From: JAFDZV01 sp966128725
GTDB lineage: Bacteria > Bacteroidota > Ignavibacteria > OLB7
Assembly: GCA_966128725.1 (NCBI GenBank)
Contig: CBHYLN010000004.1
Coordinates: forward strand, 1 to 64,000
DNA: 64,000 nucleotides
Direction: 5' to 3'
Below the pieces are notes generated by a model that did not search any database, was not told where the DNA came from, and saw only the letters and a program-made list of their open reading frames with translations. Positions 33,384 through 42,577 of this stretch are shown here, piece after piece. Made by a program: the position numbers and the translations under genes. Position 1 is the stretch's first letter. Every line of letters starts with the position of its first letter.

Positions 33384-36300
33384 ATGACGCGTACCATTAA
33401 CTCCATCGTCCGTGTCACGGCACGCCTGCTGGTGGTTCTCTTTACGGGAATCGCCTTCGTAAGCGCGCTTGTGATAGCGCTTACACAGGTAAGCGCCGTA
33501 CGGACGTGGGCGCTTGGGCGCGGGCTGGCCGAGCTGAACAAGACGCTGCGCGGCCGCGTGGAAGTACGCGAGATAACCGGCAACCTGATCACGGGATTTT
33601 CGCTGCACGATGTGCGCATCACCGCCGGCGGCACAACGATGTTCACCGCTCCGCTGATCGATCTCCGTTATCAGTTCCGACCGATCGTAAAGCAGAAGAC
33701 GATCAACGCCGAGATCATTCTGCACAATCCCAAGATCCGCCTGGAGCGTTCCGCGGCCGACAGCGCCTGGAATTTCACGAAGCTGCTGAAGCCCACCCCC
33801 GTTTCAACCGATACCACATCGAGCCCATTCCCGTTCACGATCAATGTGCGAGGCCTTGAGATCGTTGACGCATCGGTGGCGATGTACGATATGACGCAGG
33901 CCCCGATGGTGCGCGACTCGCTGCACGCGGTGGACTTCGCGCGGCTGGACCTTGCGCAGCTTAATCTTTCGGCCCGGGCACGCATCGCGCCCGATCAACA
34001 GGAAGCGGTGCTGCAACACCTGAGTTTCCTGCTCCCCAGCGCCGACATCCGCATGGTGGACCTGAACGGTGCTGTTTCGGTGGATGCCTCCGGCGCCCGT
34101 GTACGCGGGCTGCGCCTGGAAACAGGGCGCACGCTGCTCGATCTGGATGCCCAGCTTGATTCGGTTCGCCTGCTTGGCTCGGCCGCGCGCGGGCCGGAGT
34201 CGTGGAAGCGCTCGCCGGTGCGGCTGGAGCTGGACGCCCAGCGCATCTCCACGCTGGAACTGAAGCGCTTCCTGCCGGTTCTCTCCTTCCTTGGCGGCAG
34301 CCCGCGCATCCGCCTGGATGCCGAGGGCACCTACGGCGATATCGGCATCAAGCGCCTGGAGCTGGGGCTGGATCAATCGGAGATCAAGCTCTCCGGACGG
34401 CTGCGTAATCTGAACAATCCGGACAGTCTGTATATCTCCACCACCATCGCCGACTCGAAGGTGACCTACGCCGACGTGCCGATCTATCTGCCAGGGCTCG
34501 GCATTCCCGATCTGGGTTATCTGGGCCTGGTGGATTTGCGCAAGGCACAGTTCGAGGGGTATCCGCTTGCGTTTACCACGGCCATTGACGCCACCACCAA
34601 GATCGGCACGGCGCGCGGAGCGATGCGGCTGGATCTTCGCGGGCGCCTGCCCAACTACGACGCCAACGTCGCGGTGGTGCACGGCAACATGGCCCCGGTG
34701 CTGAAGGATAACTCGATGGCCAGCGACTTCAACGGGCACGTGATCGCCAGCGGCACCGGGTTCACGATGGAGACGGTGAACAGCTCGTTCCGCCTGGTCT
34801 CCGAGGCGTCAACCGTCGCCGGCCACGATTATCGCCTGTTGATGGCGCACGGCAACATCCGCGATCGTGGCATCATCAATATGGACACGATGGTTGCCGT
34901 GTGGGGGCCGAAGGGGTCGCCCAACGAACGCGACCTGCTGGAGCGCGCGCCGGACAATGTGACGGGATTCACCCACAGCGGCGTGACCATTGCGCTTGCT
35001 TCGCGCATGTTCCTTTCGAGCTACGAGGCGTCGCTGGTGGCCGGCAATCCATCAGTGGCCTTCGGTGGCATGCTCGACATCCGCAACACGGCGAAGCCAC
35101 GATATGCGGCGAACATCCGCGGGCATCGATTCGCGATCTCGGATATCATCCCGGGCGCCACGGCCGCGCGGCTTACGTTCACGCTGCACGCCGACGGATC
35201 GGGTTTCAATCCGGATGAGATGGAAGGCGCGGCGCAATTGCGGATGGATGAGGCCGAGCTGCCCGACGGGCGCATCGTGCCGCCCTTTATGGCCGACCTT
35301 GCGCTGGTACGGCCAAGCGCAACCGAGCGGAATCTGACACTCCGCTCCGACATCGCGGATATCGATCTTACTGGCCAATGGAACGTGCGCACGGTGGTCA
35401 ACGGCGTTATCGAGGGCATCAACAGCGTTGTGGAGTATGTGGGGCGCAAAAGCGCCTACCGCGAGGAGGACCCGTTCGCCATGCTGGACACGCCGTTCGG
35501 CGACCCGGTGAACGCAACGTATCAGCTTACGCTGAAGAACCTTGGGCCGCTGGCCATCTTCATGAACGGCGCCCGTATCGCCGCCGACGGCACGTTCAGC
35601 GGCGAGATGAGCGGCACGTCGCAATTGTTCAGCATTACGGCAACCGGCAACCTGAAGCGTTTCCTGTATTCGCAGGATTCGTTGCGCCTGCGCCTGAACT
35701 CCGCGCAGTTCCAGGTGGAGATGCGCAACATCGCGCCGGGCCGTATCGACGATATCACAACGATCACCGCAACGGTGCGGAGTGATTCCATCGCGCAGTA
35801 TAACGACATCGTGTTCAACGCGCCGCGGCTTTCCACCTCGCTGGAAAACGGCGCGTTCCGGATCAACGGCGCCACGGGCATCAACGGCACGCTCTCGATC
35901 GGCACATCGGGCGTGGTGAACATGAACGCCCCGGGCGGCTATCGCGTGGAACTGGATACGCTGCGCGTGGGCCTGGCCAACGGCATCCGCTGGCGGAACG
36001 AGGGGATTGTAAGCGCCCTGGTCAGCGACGACGCGGTCACGATCGACTCGTTCGCGATCCGGCGCAACAGCTCGGAACTGGTGCGGATACATGGCGCGCT
36101 GGTGGGGTCATCGCTCCGCGACGTGGAGGTCCGGGCCTCGCAGGGATCGGTTCAGGCCTTCGCCGACTTCTTCAAGGGCACCGACTCGTACGAGCAGATC
36201 CGAAAGATCGGCGGCTGGGTACGCGACGTCCGCGTGCACCTGAACGGCCCGATGGCCGACCCCAAGATCGATGTCATCGCCGCGATCGACTCGGTAAGCT

Positions 36301-38474
36301 ACGGCGGCGCCCCGCTGGGCAGCACGTTGCTGAACATGACGTACGAGAAACGGAACATGCAGGCCGAGCTTACCATTGGCGGGGCCGCGCTCCCGACATC
36401 GGGCGCGGCGGAGGCGGCCACGGAAATGGAGCGGCTGCGCAACGATCTGAATCGCAGGATCGACCTGGCCAACGCACGCCTGCCGGAACGCTTCGCGCTG
36501 ACCAAGGTCACCGATCTGGCCGACCGCAAGAAACTGTCGGCGCAGATTACCGAGCTGGCCGGGCGCGTTCGCGCGCTGCAGGATGCCTCGTTGCGGGATA
36601 CGTCGCTTGCCGGGGCACTTCGCGGCGAACGGGCCAGCATCGTGAACCTGGCAACCCAGCTTCAGTCGCTGATGTTCTCCGAGGGCACACGCGATACGCT
36701 GCGCAACAGCAAACGGACGGCGCAGATCCGCGTTGCTTCCTTCCCGATCGATCTGGCGCTGGCCGCCCGCGACGAGCGGATCATCAAGGGCGGCCCCGTG
36801 GACATTCAGGCGCGTACCGACAGTCTCCCGATCGGCTTCCTGGCGCCGATCTTCAGCGGTGTGCAGATTCGCGGCGGCACAGCCGACATGCAGTTCCATG
36901 TTGCCGGCAACTGGCCGGCGCTTATCTACAGCGGTGAAGGCAACGTGCATCAGGCCAGGGCCCTGGTGGAAGGCAACAACATGTTCTACAGCGCCGACGG
37001 CAAGATCAAGTTCAAGGATCAGGTGCTGTCGTTCCAGAACATGACCATCCGCAACGATCCTCGCGACCTGCCAACCGGCAGCGCGCAGGTAAACGGAACG
37101 GTGAAGTTCGACGGGTTCAAGCTGGGCGACCTGAATATCACTGTCAGGAGCAATCAGTTGATGGTGCTCAGCGACGCCACCGAGGCCGTGAGCGAAACGC
37201 TGTACGGTCCGCTGGTGATTGCCACGGGCGCGCAGCCACTGAATTTCTCCGGCACGCTCGATCGGCCGAAGCTCTCCGGCGACGTGGACGTGATCCGCGG
37301 ACAGTTGCGGATGGACCGCGGGAACTCGGCGCCGGTGGCCGACAACAATCCCGCCAACTATGTTGATCTGGCCGAATGGCGACGGCGTACCGACAGCGAC
37401 AACGCCTACGGCCCTGACCTGCCCGATGGCTTTGTCCGCAACGATGGCGGGGTTGACAGTACACAGCGGCGCGACGCTAGCGAGCAGACGGTGATCCCCG
37501 GCTCGCTCGAGGAAAACTTCATGCGCGTTCAGGAGCGGATCGGCAAGGTGAACGTTACGCGGGCCGGCGGCGAGCAGTCGTTTGCCGATCTGTTGCAGCT
37601 TGATCTCGAGGTGGGAATCCGTGGTCAGCTCTACGTCACGATCGACCTGAGCCCGATCGAACAATTGCGCATCGTGCTGGCCAGCGACCGCCGCCCGATT
37701 TCGGTTGTGCGCGGCCGCGACGGCCGGATGGACCTGCGCGGCGCCATGAAGCTGCGCCCCGGCTCGAAGTACAACTTCATCAAGGCGTTCGACGCAACCG
37801 GCGATCTGACCTTCGCCGGCGACATGAGCCGCACGCGTATGGCGATTGTGGCCGAGCACAGCGGCCGCCGTCTCCGCGCGGGCAACACCGGCCTGGAGGA
37901 GTACACGGTGCTTGTGAACATCGGCGGCACGCTGGACAAGCCCGACATCAAGCTCAGCTACAGTATCAACGGCCAACCGAATCCAACGGCCGACCAGGAT
38001 GTGCGCAACCGCAATGCGATCTCGCTGCTGTTGTTCGGGCGTACGGTGGACGAGCTGTTTGCCGGCGAAAGCCAGACCGCATCGAAGGTGACCGATATCT
38101 CCGGCTCGGTGCTCGGCTCCGGCACATCCACCATCGCCAGCCGGCTTCTTACCGATCTGCTTGCCGGCGGCACGGACTTTATCCGCAGTATCGATATCGA
38201 CCTGAGCGGCCGTGCGGCCAACGCGCGCCTGAACGTTGTAAGCCAGTTCGGCGATGTGATTGTGCGCGCGGGCGGCCAGATTACCGACCCGCTCAACAAC
38301 GGCAGCCTGGTTGTGGAGATGCCGCTGGCGTCACTGCTGGATCTTCAGACATTGCGCAATTTCTCGATCCAGTTCGAGGCCGCACGGCAGGCCGCCGAAG
38401 GGGTCGGGGTGGTGACAACCAGCACGCAGAGCCAGGGCTTCAAATTCGGATTCCAGTTCCGTAACGTCTGGTAG
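33384..38474 (+). CDS. tamB: TamB-like translocation and assembly module protein
   Basis: A 1696-residue protein. The ATG at 33384 puts one hydrophobic helix (LLVVLFTGIAFVSALVIALT) at the N-terminus as an inner membrane anchor. The rest is periplasmic and built of amphipathic strands, as in the TamB/AsmA-like lipid-transport and assembly proteins. The C-terminal 350 residues carry the DUF490/TamB signature: NVTRAGGEQSFADLLQLDLE, GRDGRMDLRGAMKL, and NRNAISLLLFGRTVDELFAG. TamB bridges the inner and outer membranes and is linked to phospholipid transport and to outer membrane protein assembly. No TamA is in the window. It is somewhat longer than E. coli TamB (about 1260). Confidence 0.93.
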   Translation: MTRTINSIVRVTARLLVVLFTGIAFVSALVIALTQVSAVRTWALGRGLAELNKTLRGRVEVREITGNLITGFSLHDVRITAGGTTMFTAPLIDLRYQFRPIVKQKTINAEIILHNPKIRLERSAADSAWNFTKLLKPTPVSTDTTSSPFPFTINVRGLEIVDASVAMYDMTQAPMVRDSLHAVDFARLDLAQLNLSARARIAPDQQEAVLQHLSFLLPSADIRMVDLNGAVSVDASGARVRGLRLETGRTLLDLDAQLDSVRLLGSAARGPESWKRSPVRLELDAQRISTLELKRFLPVLSFLGGSPRIRLDAEGTYGDIGIKRLELGLDQSEIKLSGRLRNLNNPDSLYISTTIADSKVTYADVPIYLPGLGIPDLGYLGLVDLRKAQFEGYPLAFTTAIDATTKIGTARGAMRLDLRGRLPNYDANVAVVHGNMAPVLKDNSMASDFNGHVIASGTGFTMETVNSSFRLVSEASTVAGHDYRLLMAHGNIRDRGIINMDTMVAVWGPKGSPNERDLLERAPDNVTGFTHSGVTIALASRMFLSSYEASLVAGNPSVAFGGMLDIRNTAKPRYAANIRGHRFAISDIIPGATAARLTFTLHADGSGFNPDEMEGAAQLRMDEAELPDGRIVPPFMADLALVRPSATERNLTLRSDIADIDLTGQWNVRTVVNGVIEGINSVVEYVGRKSAYREEDPFAMLDTPFGDPVNATYQLTLKNLGPLAIFMNGARIAADGTFSGEMSGTSQLFSITATGNLKRFLYSQDSLRLRLNSAQFQVEMRNIAPGRIDDITTITATVRSDSIAQYNDIVFNAPRLSTSLENGAFRINGATGINGTLSIGTSGVVNMNAPGGYRVELDTLRVGLANGIRWRNEGIVSALVSDDAVTIDSFAIRRNSSELVRIHGALVGSSLRDVEVRASQGSVQAFADFFKGTDSYEQIRKIGGWVRDVRVHLNGPMADPKIDVIAAIDSVSYGGAPLGSTLLNMTYEKRNMQAELTIGGAALPTSGAAEAATEMERLRNDLNRRIDLANARLPERFALTKVTDLADRKKLSAQITELAGRVRALQDASLRDTSLAGALRGERASIVNLATQLQSLMFSEGTRDTLRNSKRTAQIRVASFPIDLALAARDERIIKGGPVDIQARTDSLPIGFLAPIFSGVQIRGGTADMQFHVAGNWPALIYSGEGNVHQARALVEGNNMFYSADGKIKFKDQVLSFQNMTIRNDPRDLPTGSAQVNGTVKFDGFKLGDLNITVRSNQLMVLSDATEAVSETLYGPLVIATGAQPLNFSGTLDRPKLSGDVDVIRGQLRMDRGNSAPVADNNPANYVDLAEWRRRTDSDNAYGPDLPDGFVRNDGGVDSTQRRDASEQTVIPGSLEENFMRVQERIGKVNVTRAGGEQSFADLLQLDLEVGIRGQLYVTIDLSPIEQLRIVLASDRRPISVVRGRDGRMDLRGAMKLRPGSKYNFIKAFDATGDLTFAGDMSRTRMAIVAEHSGRRLRAGNTGLEEYTVLVNIGGTLDKPDIKLSYSINGQPNPTADQDVRNRNAISLLLFGRTVDELFAGESQTASKVTDISGSVLGSGTSTIASRLLTDLLAGGTDFIRSIDIDLSGRAANARLNVVSQFGDVIVRAGGQITDPLNNGSLVVEMPLASLLDLQTLRNFSIQFEAARQAAEGVGVVTTSTQSQGFKFGFQFRNVW

Positions 38475-38544
38475 CCGGCGCCAGGCGCTTCGGGGCAATG
38501 CGGGGCATTCGGTTCCCAAGCCCCCTGCTCGACAACTCCCCACC

Positions 38545-38574
38545 CCACGCCCGGAGCGCCAGCCGTGGTTTTGC
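38545..38574 (+). terminator. possible terminator after tamB
   Basis: CCACG (38545-38549) and CGTGG (38564-38568) form a short stem followed by TTTTGC. An alternative longer hairpin uses CAGCCGT/ACGGCTG and ATTGCC/GGCAAT (38560-38605). The two structures exclude each other. The 273-base gap to the next gene holds nothing else I can name. Confidence 0.35.
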
Positions 38575-38747
38575 ATTGCCGGCCCCTGGCAATCCCCAAC
38601 GGCTGATGTATCCCAAGCCGGAATGCCAACCGGCAACCTTCGATCCCGTGGGCACCTCCGCTCGCGCGGACTCCCCGGTTTGCGGATAACCGGCGCGGAA
38701 TCAGTCCGGCCAACTCCTTCGCACACGACGCAATCCTTGCACAGAGC

Positions 38748-39884
38748 ATGAACATCACGGTAGACACTGTACGAACATCGTCGGATCTCCGATCCTTCAT
38801 TCGCATGGTTTGGGATATCTATAAGGACGACCCGCACTGGGTGCCGCCGGTTGTTGCCGACCGCAGGAAGCTGCTGGACCGCAAGCGGAACCCGTTCTTC
38901 CAGCATGCCGAGATGGAGCTGTTCGTGGCGCGCGACGGCCGGCGTGTTGTTGGGCGGATTGCCGCGATCATCAACCGCGCCCACAACGAAACGCACCACG
39001 ACACGATCGGCTTCTTCGGATTCTTTGAATCGATCGACGACCAACACGTGGCCGATGCGCTGTTCAACGCCGCCGAGGCCTGGCTGGCCAAGCACGGCAG
39101 CACTGTCATTCGCGGGCCGGTGAACCCCTCGCTCAACGACGAGACGGGTTTGCTGGTTGAGGGCTTCGACGACCCACCGCAGATCCTGATGACGTACAAT
39201 CCCAATTATTACAGCCGTTTAATAGAATCGCACGGATTTCGGAAAGCGAAGGATCTGTACGCATACCGATTGCACCGCGGGGGCTTCCTGAATCCCAAGC
39301 TGGAGCGGGTGCAGCGCGTGGTGCGCGAACGCGAGAAGTTGGTGATCAGAACGCTGAAATTTGGCCCAAAAGCCGATTTTGAGCGGGATGTCGCCATCTT
39401 GAAACGCATCTACAACGCCGCGTGGGAACCGAACTGGGGCTTCGTGAAAATGACCGATGCCGAGTTCGACTTCCTCGCCGCCGATCTGAAGCAGGTTGCG
39501 GCTCGCGATCTGGTGCTGATCGTTGAGCGCCGCGGCGAGCCGGTTGGCTTCGCGCTGGCGCTTCCGGATATCAATCAGGCGCTGATGTTCAATCGCTCGG
39601 GCGGATTGATCGGCGCGGCGATCGCGCTGCTGTTCCGCAAACGGCACATCACCAGAGGGCGCATCCTTGTATTGGGCGTCATTCCAGAGCTTCAGCGGCA
39701 TGGCATCGACGCGGTGCTGTATTACGAGATCGGAATGCGCATGACTCGCGATCACGGATACACCGAAGGCGAAGCGTCGTGGGTGTTGGAGGACAACACG
39801 ATGATGAACCGCGCGGCCCGAATGATGAACGGCGAAGTCTACAAACGCTACCGCCTGTACGACAAAACGGTTAACAAGAATTAA
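38748..39884 (+). CDS. GNAT-fold N-acyltransferase-like protein
   Basis: The 378-residue protein resembles acyl-CoA N-acyltransferases. The first half contains DDPHWVPPVVADRRKLLDRK and the phrase RGPVNPSLNDETGLLVEGFD, which is characteristic of a widespread but unnamed GNAT-like family. The second half has RGEPVGFALALPDINQALMF and LGVIPELQRHGIDAVLYYEI, the acetyl-CoA-binding region of GNAT enzymes (the Q/R-x-x-G-x-G/A loop reads QRHGID). EASWVLEDNTMMNRAARMMN is the C-terminal conserved stretch. The substrate is unknown. It stands alone between tamB and rlpA. Confidence 0.83.
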   Translation: MNITVDTVRTSSDLRSFIRMVWDIYKDDPHWVPPVVADRRKLLDRKRNPFFQHAEMELFVARDGRRVVGRIAAIINRAHNETHHDTIGFFGFFESIDDQHVADALFNAAEAWLAKHGSTVIRGPVNPSLNDETGLLVEGFDDPPQILMTYNPNYYSRLIESHGFRKAKDLYAYRLHRGGFLNPKLERVQRVVREREKLVIRTLKFGPKADFERDVAILKRIYNAAWEPNWGFVKMTDAEFDFLAADLKQVAARDLVLIVERRGEPVGFALALPDINQALMFNRSGGLIGAAIALLFRKRHITRGRILVLGVIPELQRHGIDAVLYYEIGMRMTRDHGYTEGEASWVLEDNTMMNRAARMMNGEVYKRYRLYDKTVNKN

Positions 39885-39907
39885 GCCCCCCGCTATGGTG
39901 CCCGGAC

Positions 39908-39915
39908 TATCTTTG
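39908..39915 (+). promoter_or_regulatory. candidate -7 box for rlpA
   Basis: TATCTTTG matches TAnnTTTG and lies 85 bases upstream of the proposed TTG start codon of rlpA. There is no readable -33 partner. Confidence 0.35.
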
Positions 39916-40000
39916 CTCGCCGTTCAGAGAATGCCCCCCGGATATGCCCCCGGGTCTCTGCAGCAGCATGATTCCGTTGAATACCATCTGGAGGTTTGTT

Positions 40001-40909
40001 TTGCAGTCGAAACTCATGTCGGTTCCGGTCACAAGCCGGCGTCGAACTCTTATGACGTCGATCGTTGTGGCGGGGATCCTAGGCGTCGTGGGGACAGGGT
40101 CGTACCTGACCGTGTCGGCCACCGCCGATGAGCGTCCTGCCCGCATGGATGCCAAGGCTTCGGGAACTACAATCAACGTGGACTCGCTGTACGCCGCGAA
40201 GGCCGACGAATCCACCGGTTCGGACACCGCATTCCTGGCCCCCGTGGCCCCCGAAAACACGTTGAGCGGTCGTATTAGCTGGTATGGCCCCGGATTTCAC
40301 GGGCGCCGCACAGCCAACGGCGAGCGCTTCGACCGTAACGAGATGACCGCCGCACACAAGACGCTTCCGTTTGGCACGCTGCTCCGCGTTGAGGATCAGG
40401 CCACCGGCCGCAGCATCCTGGTACGCGTGAACGACCGTGGCCCATACAGCGGCGGACGCATCCTTGACCTCTCCGAAGCGGCGGCTCGTCGGCTTGGGAT
40501 CACCGGCCGCGGCACGGCTTCGGCCCGCCTGTCGGTCTACTCCCTTCCGAAGTCGAAGAACGGCAACGCCGCCGTCACATTCGATACGCAGGGCAACGCT
40601 GTGACACCGCACGGATTCACCGTGAAGGTTGCCGCCCCTGCAACGTTCGATGAGGCCATCGCGCTGCAGCAGAAGCTGGAGCAGAACGGTTACGACAAGG
40701 TGTTCCTTACACAGTTCCGTAACGGTACCCACACCTCATTCGCGGTGTCGGTGGGCCTGTTCAGCTCGGAGCGCCTGTGCTCCACGCTGCTTGCCGATGT
40801 CTCCGACACGTTCAGCGCGGCCGTTATCCGGTCGTTCGAGCGTATCGACGACGCAAACGACGGCAGGCAGCTTGCCGATACGGCGACCTCGGGCGAGGAG
40901 CGGCTGTAA
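40001..40909 (+). CDS. rlpA: RlpA-like septal lytic transglycosylase with SPOR domain, TTG start
   Basis: RlpA cleaves naked peptidoglycan at the septum. The 302-residue protein has an N-terminal export or anchor segment (TLMTSIVVAGILGVVGTGSY) and a double-psi beta-barrel with GRISWYGPGFHGRRTANGER, the active-site context TAAHKTLPFGTLLRVED, and VRVNDRGPYSGGRILDLSE. A C-terminal SPOR-like domain (GFTVKVAAPATFDEAIALQQ) would bind septal glycan. The TTG at 40001 is chosen because GGAGG (39990-39994) lies exactly six bases upstream; the first ATG in frame with the signal, at 40016, would be 21 bases away. It is monocistronic, with a terminator at 40954. Confidence 0.9.
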   Translation: MQSKLMSVPVTSRRRTLMTSIVVAGILGVVGTGSYLTVSATADERPARMDAKASGTTINVDSLYAAKADESTGSDTAFLAPVAPENTLSGRISWYGPGFHGRRTANGERFDRNEMTAAHKTLPFGTLLRVEDQATGRSILVRVNDRGPYSGGRILDLSEAAARRLGITGRGTASARLSVYSLPKSKNGNAAVTFDTQGNAVTPHGFTVKVAAPATFDEAIALQQKLEQNGYDKVFLTQFRNGTHTSFAVSVGLFSSERLCSTLLADVSDTFSAAVIRSFERIDDANDGRQLADTATSGEERL

Positions 40910-40953
40910 GTCGCAATCGCTCGCGGCCCGGAGAAGGGCTTCGTTATCAATCA

Positions 40954-40994
40954 AACGCCCCCGGCGCATATCCGCGCCGGGGGCGTTACGTTTT
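40954..40994 (+). terminator. strong intrinsic terminator of rlpA
   Basis: A perfect 14-bp stem (AACGCCCCCGGCGC at 40954-40967 with GCGCCGGGGGCGTT at 40974-40987) and a six-base loop is followed by ACGTTTT. It is 44 bases past the rlpA stop. Confidence 0.88.
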
Positions 40995-41373
40995 CGGGAT
41001 GCCGGTAGGCGCCGACTCCCTCTCGCTCTCTCCCACACACTCTCTCTCGCTCGCCCACGAACGGACTTGAAGGGCTCCCTGCCCGGCCAGGGGCGCAAGC
41101 TCCGCGCCCACACATCAACACCATCGCTCCTCTCTGGCCTGTCCCCGGTTGGTCGCTACGCCGCGCCGCGCGGGGCTATGATGATTCCCCGCGCGCCCAA
41201 GGCCCGGCGGCGCACGAGTGGCTACAACTCCGTGTGGCCACAGCATCGTAGCACACGCTCTAGGTTGTTCAACTGTTGATCAGCAACATTCCCGGAAGGC
41301 GCTGGCATGGGGTGGCTCGTCGCAAGGCTCGGCCGCGATGGCCCGGATTGAGGCACACGGCCCCACAATGCAA
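40995..41373. other. gene-free region between convergent terminators
   Basis: No credible gene is seen on either strand. The stretch 41016-41060 is a pyrimidine-rich microsatellite with several CTCTCTC runs interrupted by ACACAC. The remainder is GC-rich, with no repeat or RNA signature that I recognise. Confidence 0.6.
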
Positions 41374-41407
41374 AACCCTCGCCCGACTATTGGTCGCGAC
41401 GAGGGTT
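41374..41407 (-). terminator. terminator of the act-cox operon
   Basis: AACCCTCG (41374-41381) pairs with CGAGGGTT (41400-41407); the loop is 18 bases and has further pairing potential (CGAC/GTCG). On the minus strand the tail is TTGCATTG, giving GGGTTTTGCATTG. It begins 68 bases past the last oxidase gene. Confidence 0.7.
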
Positions 41408-41474
41408 GCCTTCTACAATCGTGTTCTGCCCTTGGCGGCTGGACGCCTTGCGGCGTACGCTGCCGGGAACCGGA

Positions 41475-41792
41475 CTAGTGGTACGCGCCGGAACTCCAGT
41501 GGCGGCTGACGTAATCCATTGCCGTGATGCCGAGCAACAGGATAAGCCACACGAAGCCGGCCGCGGCCGTCACCATCGTGAGCTTGGTGCTGTAGCGAAC
41601 GTGCATGAAGTACAGCACCACCAGCACCGCCTTTAAATTGGCGATGGTCATCGCAACGTTGATGTTCAGGGGGCCGAGATTCACGAATCCCGCGCCAACC
41701 GTTAAAAAGAGGCGTACAATCATTGCGCCGAAAACCGCCAGATAGGCGCCGATCGACGATATATGGGCGTGTGTATTATTCTGTCCGCTCAT
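41475..41792 (-). CDS. coxD/ctaF: cytochrome c oxidase subunit IV (caa3-type)
   Basis: This small 105-residue membrane subunit has three predicted helices: IGAYLAVFGAMIVRLFLTVG, NVAMTIANLKAVLVVLYFMH and TMVTAAAGFVWLILLLGITA. NLKAVLVVLYFMHVRYSTKL is the signature of prokaryotic oxidase subunit IV. It aids assembly of subunits I and III. It is the last gene of the operon, 122 bases after subunit III, and is followed by a terminator. The ATG at 41792 is the only sensible start. Confidence 0.9.
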   Translation of the reverse strand: MSGQNNTHAHISSIGAYLAVFGAMIVRLFLTVGAGFVNLGPLNINVAMTIANLKAVLVVLYFMHVRYSTKLTMVTAAAGFVWLILLLGITAMDYVSRHWSSGAYH

Positions 41793-41914
41793 GAGTGAGT
41801 CTCTGGCATGAAAGGATGAAGATCCCGGGTTCGGCGGGGACGTTGCCCCGGCTGTTACGGAGGCCCGTTGATGGACATTCCATCAGATCAACGGGCCGCG
41901 GCTGCAACGCACGC

Positions 41915-42577
41915 CTACGTTCGATCGATCAGGTACAGCAATGGATACAGGAAGATCCAGACGATGTCCACGAAGTGCCAGTACAGGCCGCTGATTTCCA
42001 CTGGGTTGTAATAGTCCTTGGAGAATCGGCCCTTGGCGGCTTTGATCAGCAGCCAGGTCATGATCCCCAGCCCCACGATCATGTGCAGCGCGTGTACGCC
42101 GGTCATCGCGAAGTACAGGCTGAAGAAGATCTCCGCCTGCGGCGCGTGTTCGTGCCCCGGCACGCCATGGAAATGGAAGGTTGGGCCTGGCACCAGATGA
42201 TGCTCGAACTTGCCGGCGTATTCGTACGCCTTCACACCAAGGAAGGCCGCACCGAAGATCATCGTAAGCACGATGAACATCACCAACTTCTTCTTGTCGC
42301 CAAGCTGGGCCGCGCGAACGGCCAGAGCCATGGTGAAGGAACTGACCAGCAGCACGCATGTGTTGAAGCACCCCACCCAGATATCGAGCACGCGGCTGGC
42401 CGCATGGAATGACTCCGGGTACGATGTCCGGTAGATCATGTAGGCCAGGATCAACCCGCCGAAGAACATGACTTCCGTGATCAGGAACGCCCACATCCCG
42501 ACGGTGGCTGCCTCCTGCTGCTGGCGGGCATCATCAAACTGATGCGCTACCAGCGAGTTATGTCCTGCGTCAGACAT
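41915..42577 (-). CDS. coxC/ctaE: cytochrome c oxidase subunit III
   Basis: This is a 220-residue integral membrane protein with five helices, the short form of subunit III that lacks the first two. Conserved phrases are MWAFLITEVMFFGGLILAYM, FSLYFAMTGVHALHMIVGLG and GLYWHFVDIVWIFLYPLLYL. The His/Glu pairs that bind lipids are present. Its ATG overlaps the last codons of subunit I (8-base overlap ATGTCTGA), which suggests coupled translation. It stabilises the binuclear centre of subunit I. Confidence 0.96.
   Translation of the reverse strand: MSDAGHNSLVAHQFDDARQQQEAATVGMWAFLITEVMFFGGLILAYMIYRTSYPESFHAASRVLDIWVGCFNTCVLLVSSFTMALAVRAAQLGDKKKLVMFIVLTMIFGAAFLGVKAYEYAGKFEHHLVPGPTFHFHGVPGHEHAPQAEIFFSLYFAMTGVHALHMIVGLGIMTWLLIKAAKGRFSKDYYNPVEISGLYWHFVDIVWIFLYPLLYLIDRT

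Noticed and set aside
33804..37976. Long open frames on the minus strand opposite tamB
   Set aside because: Their composition is typical of the antisense of GC-rich coding DNA, and no domain is present.
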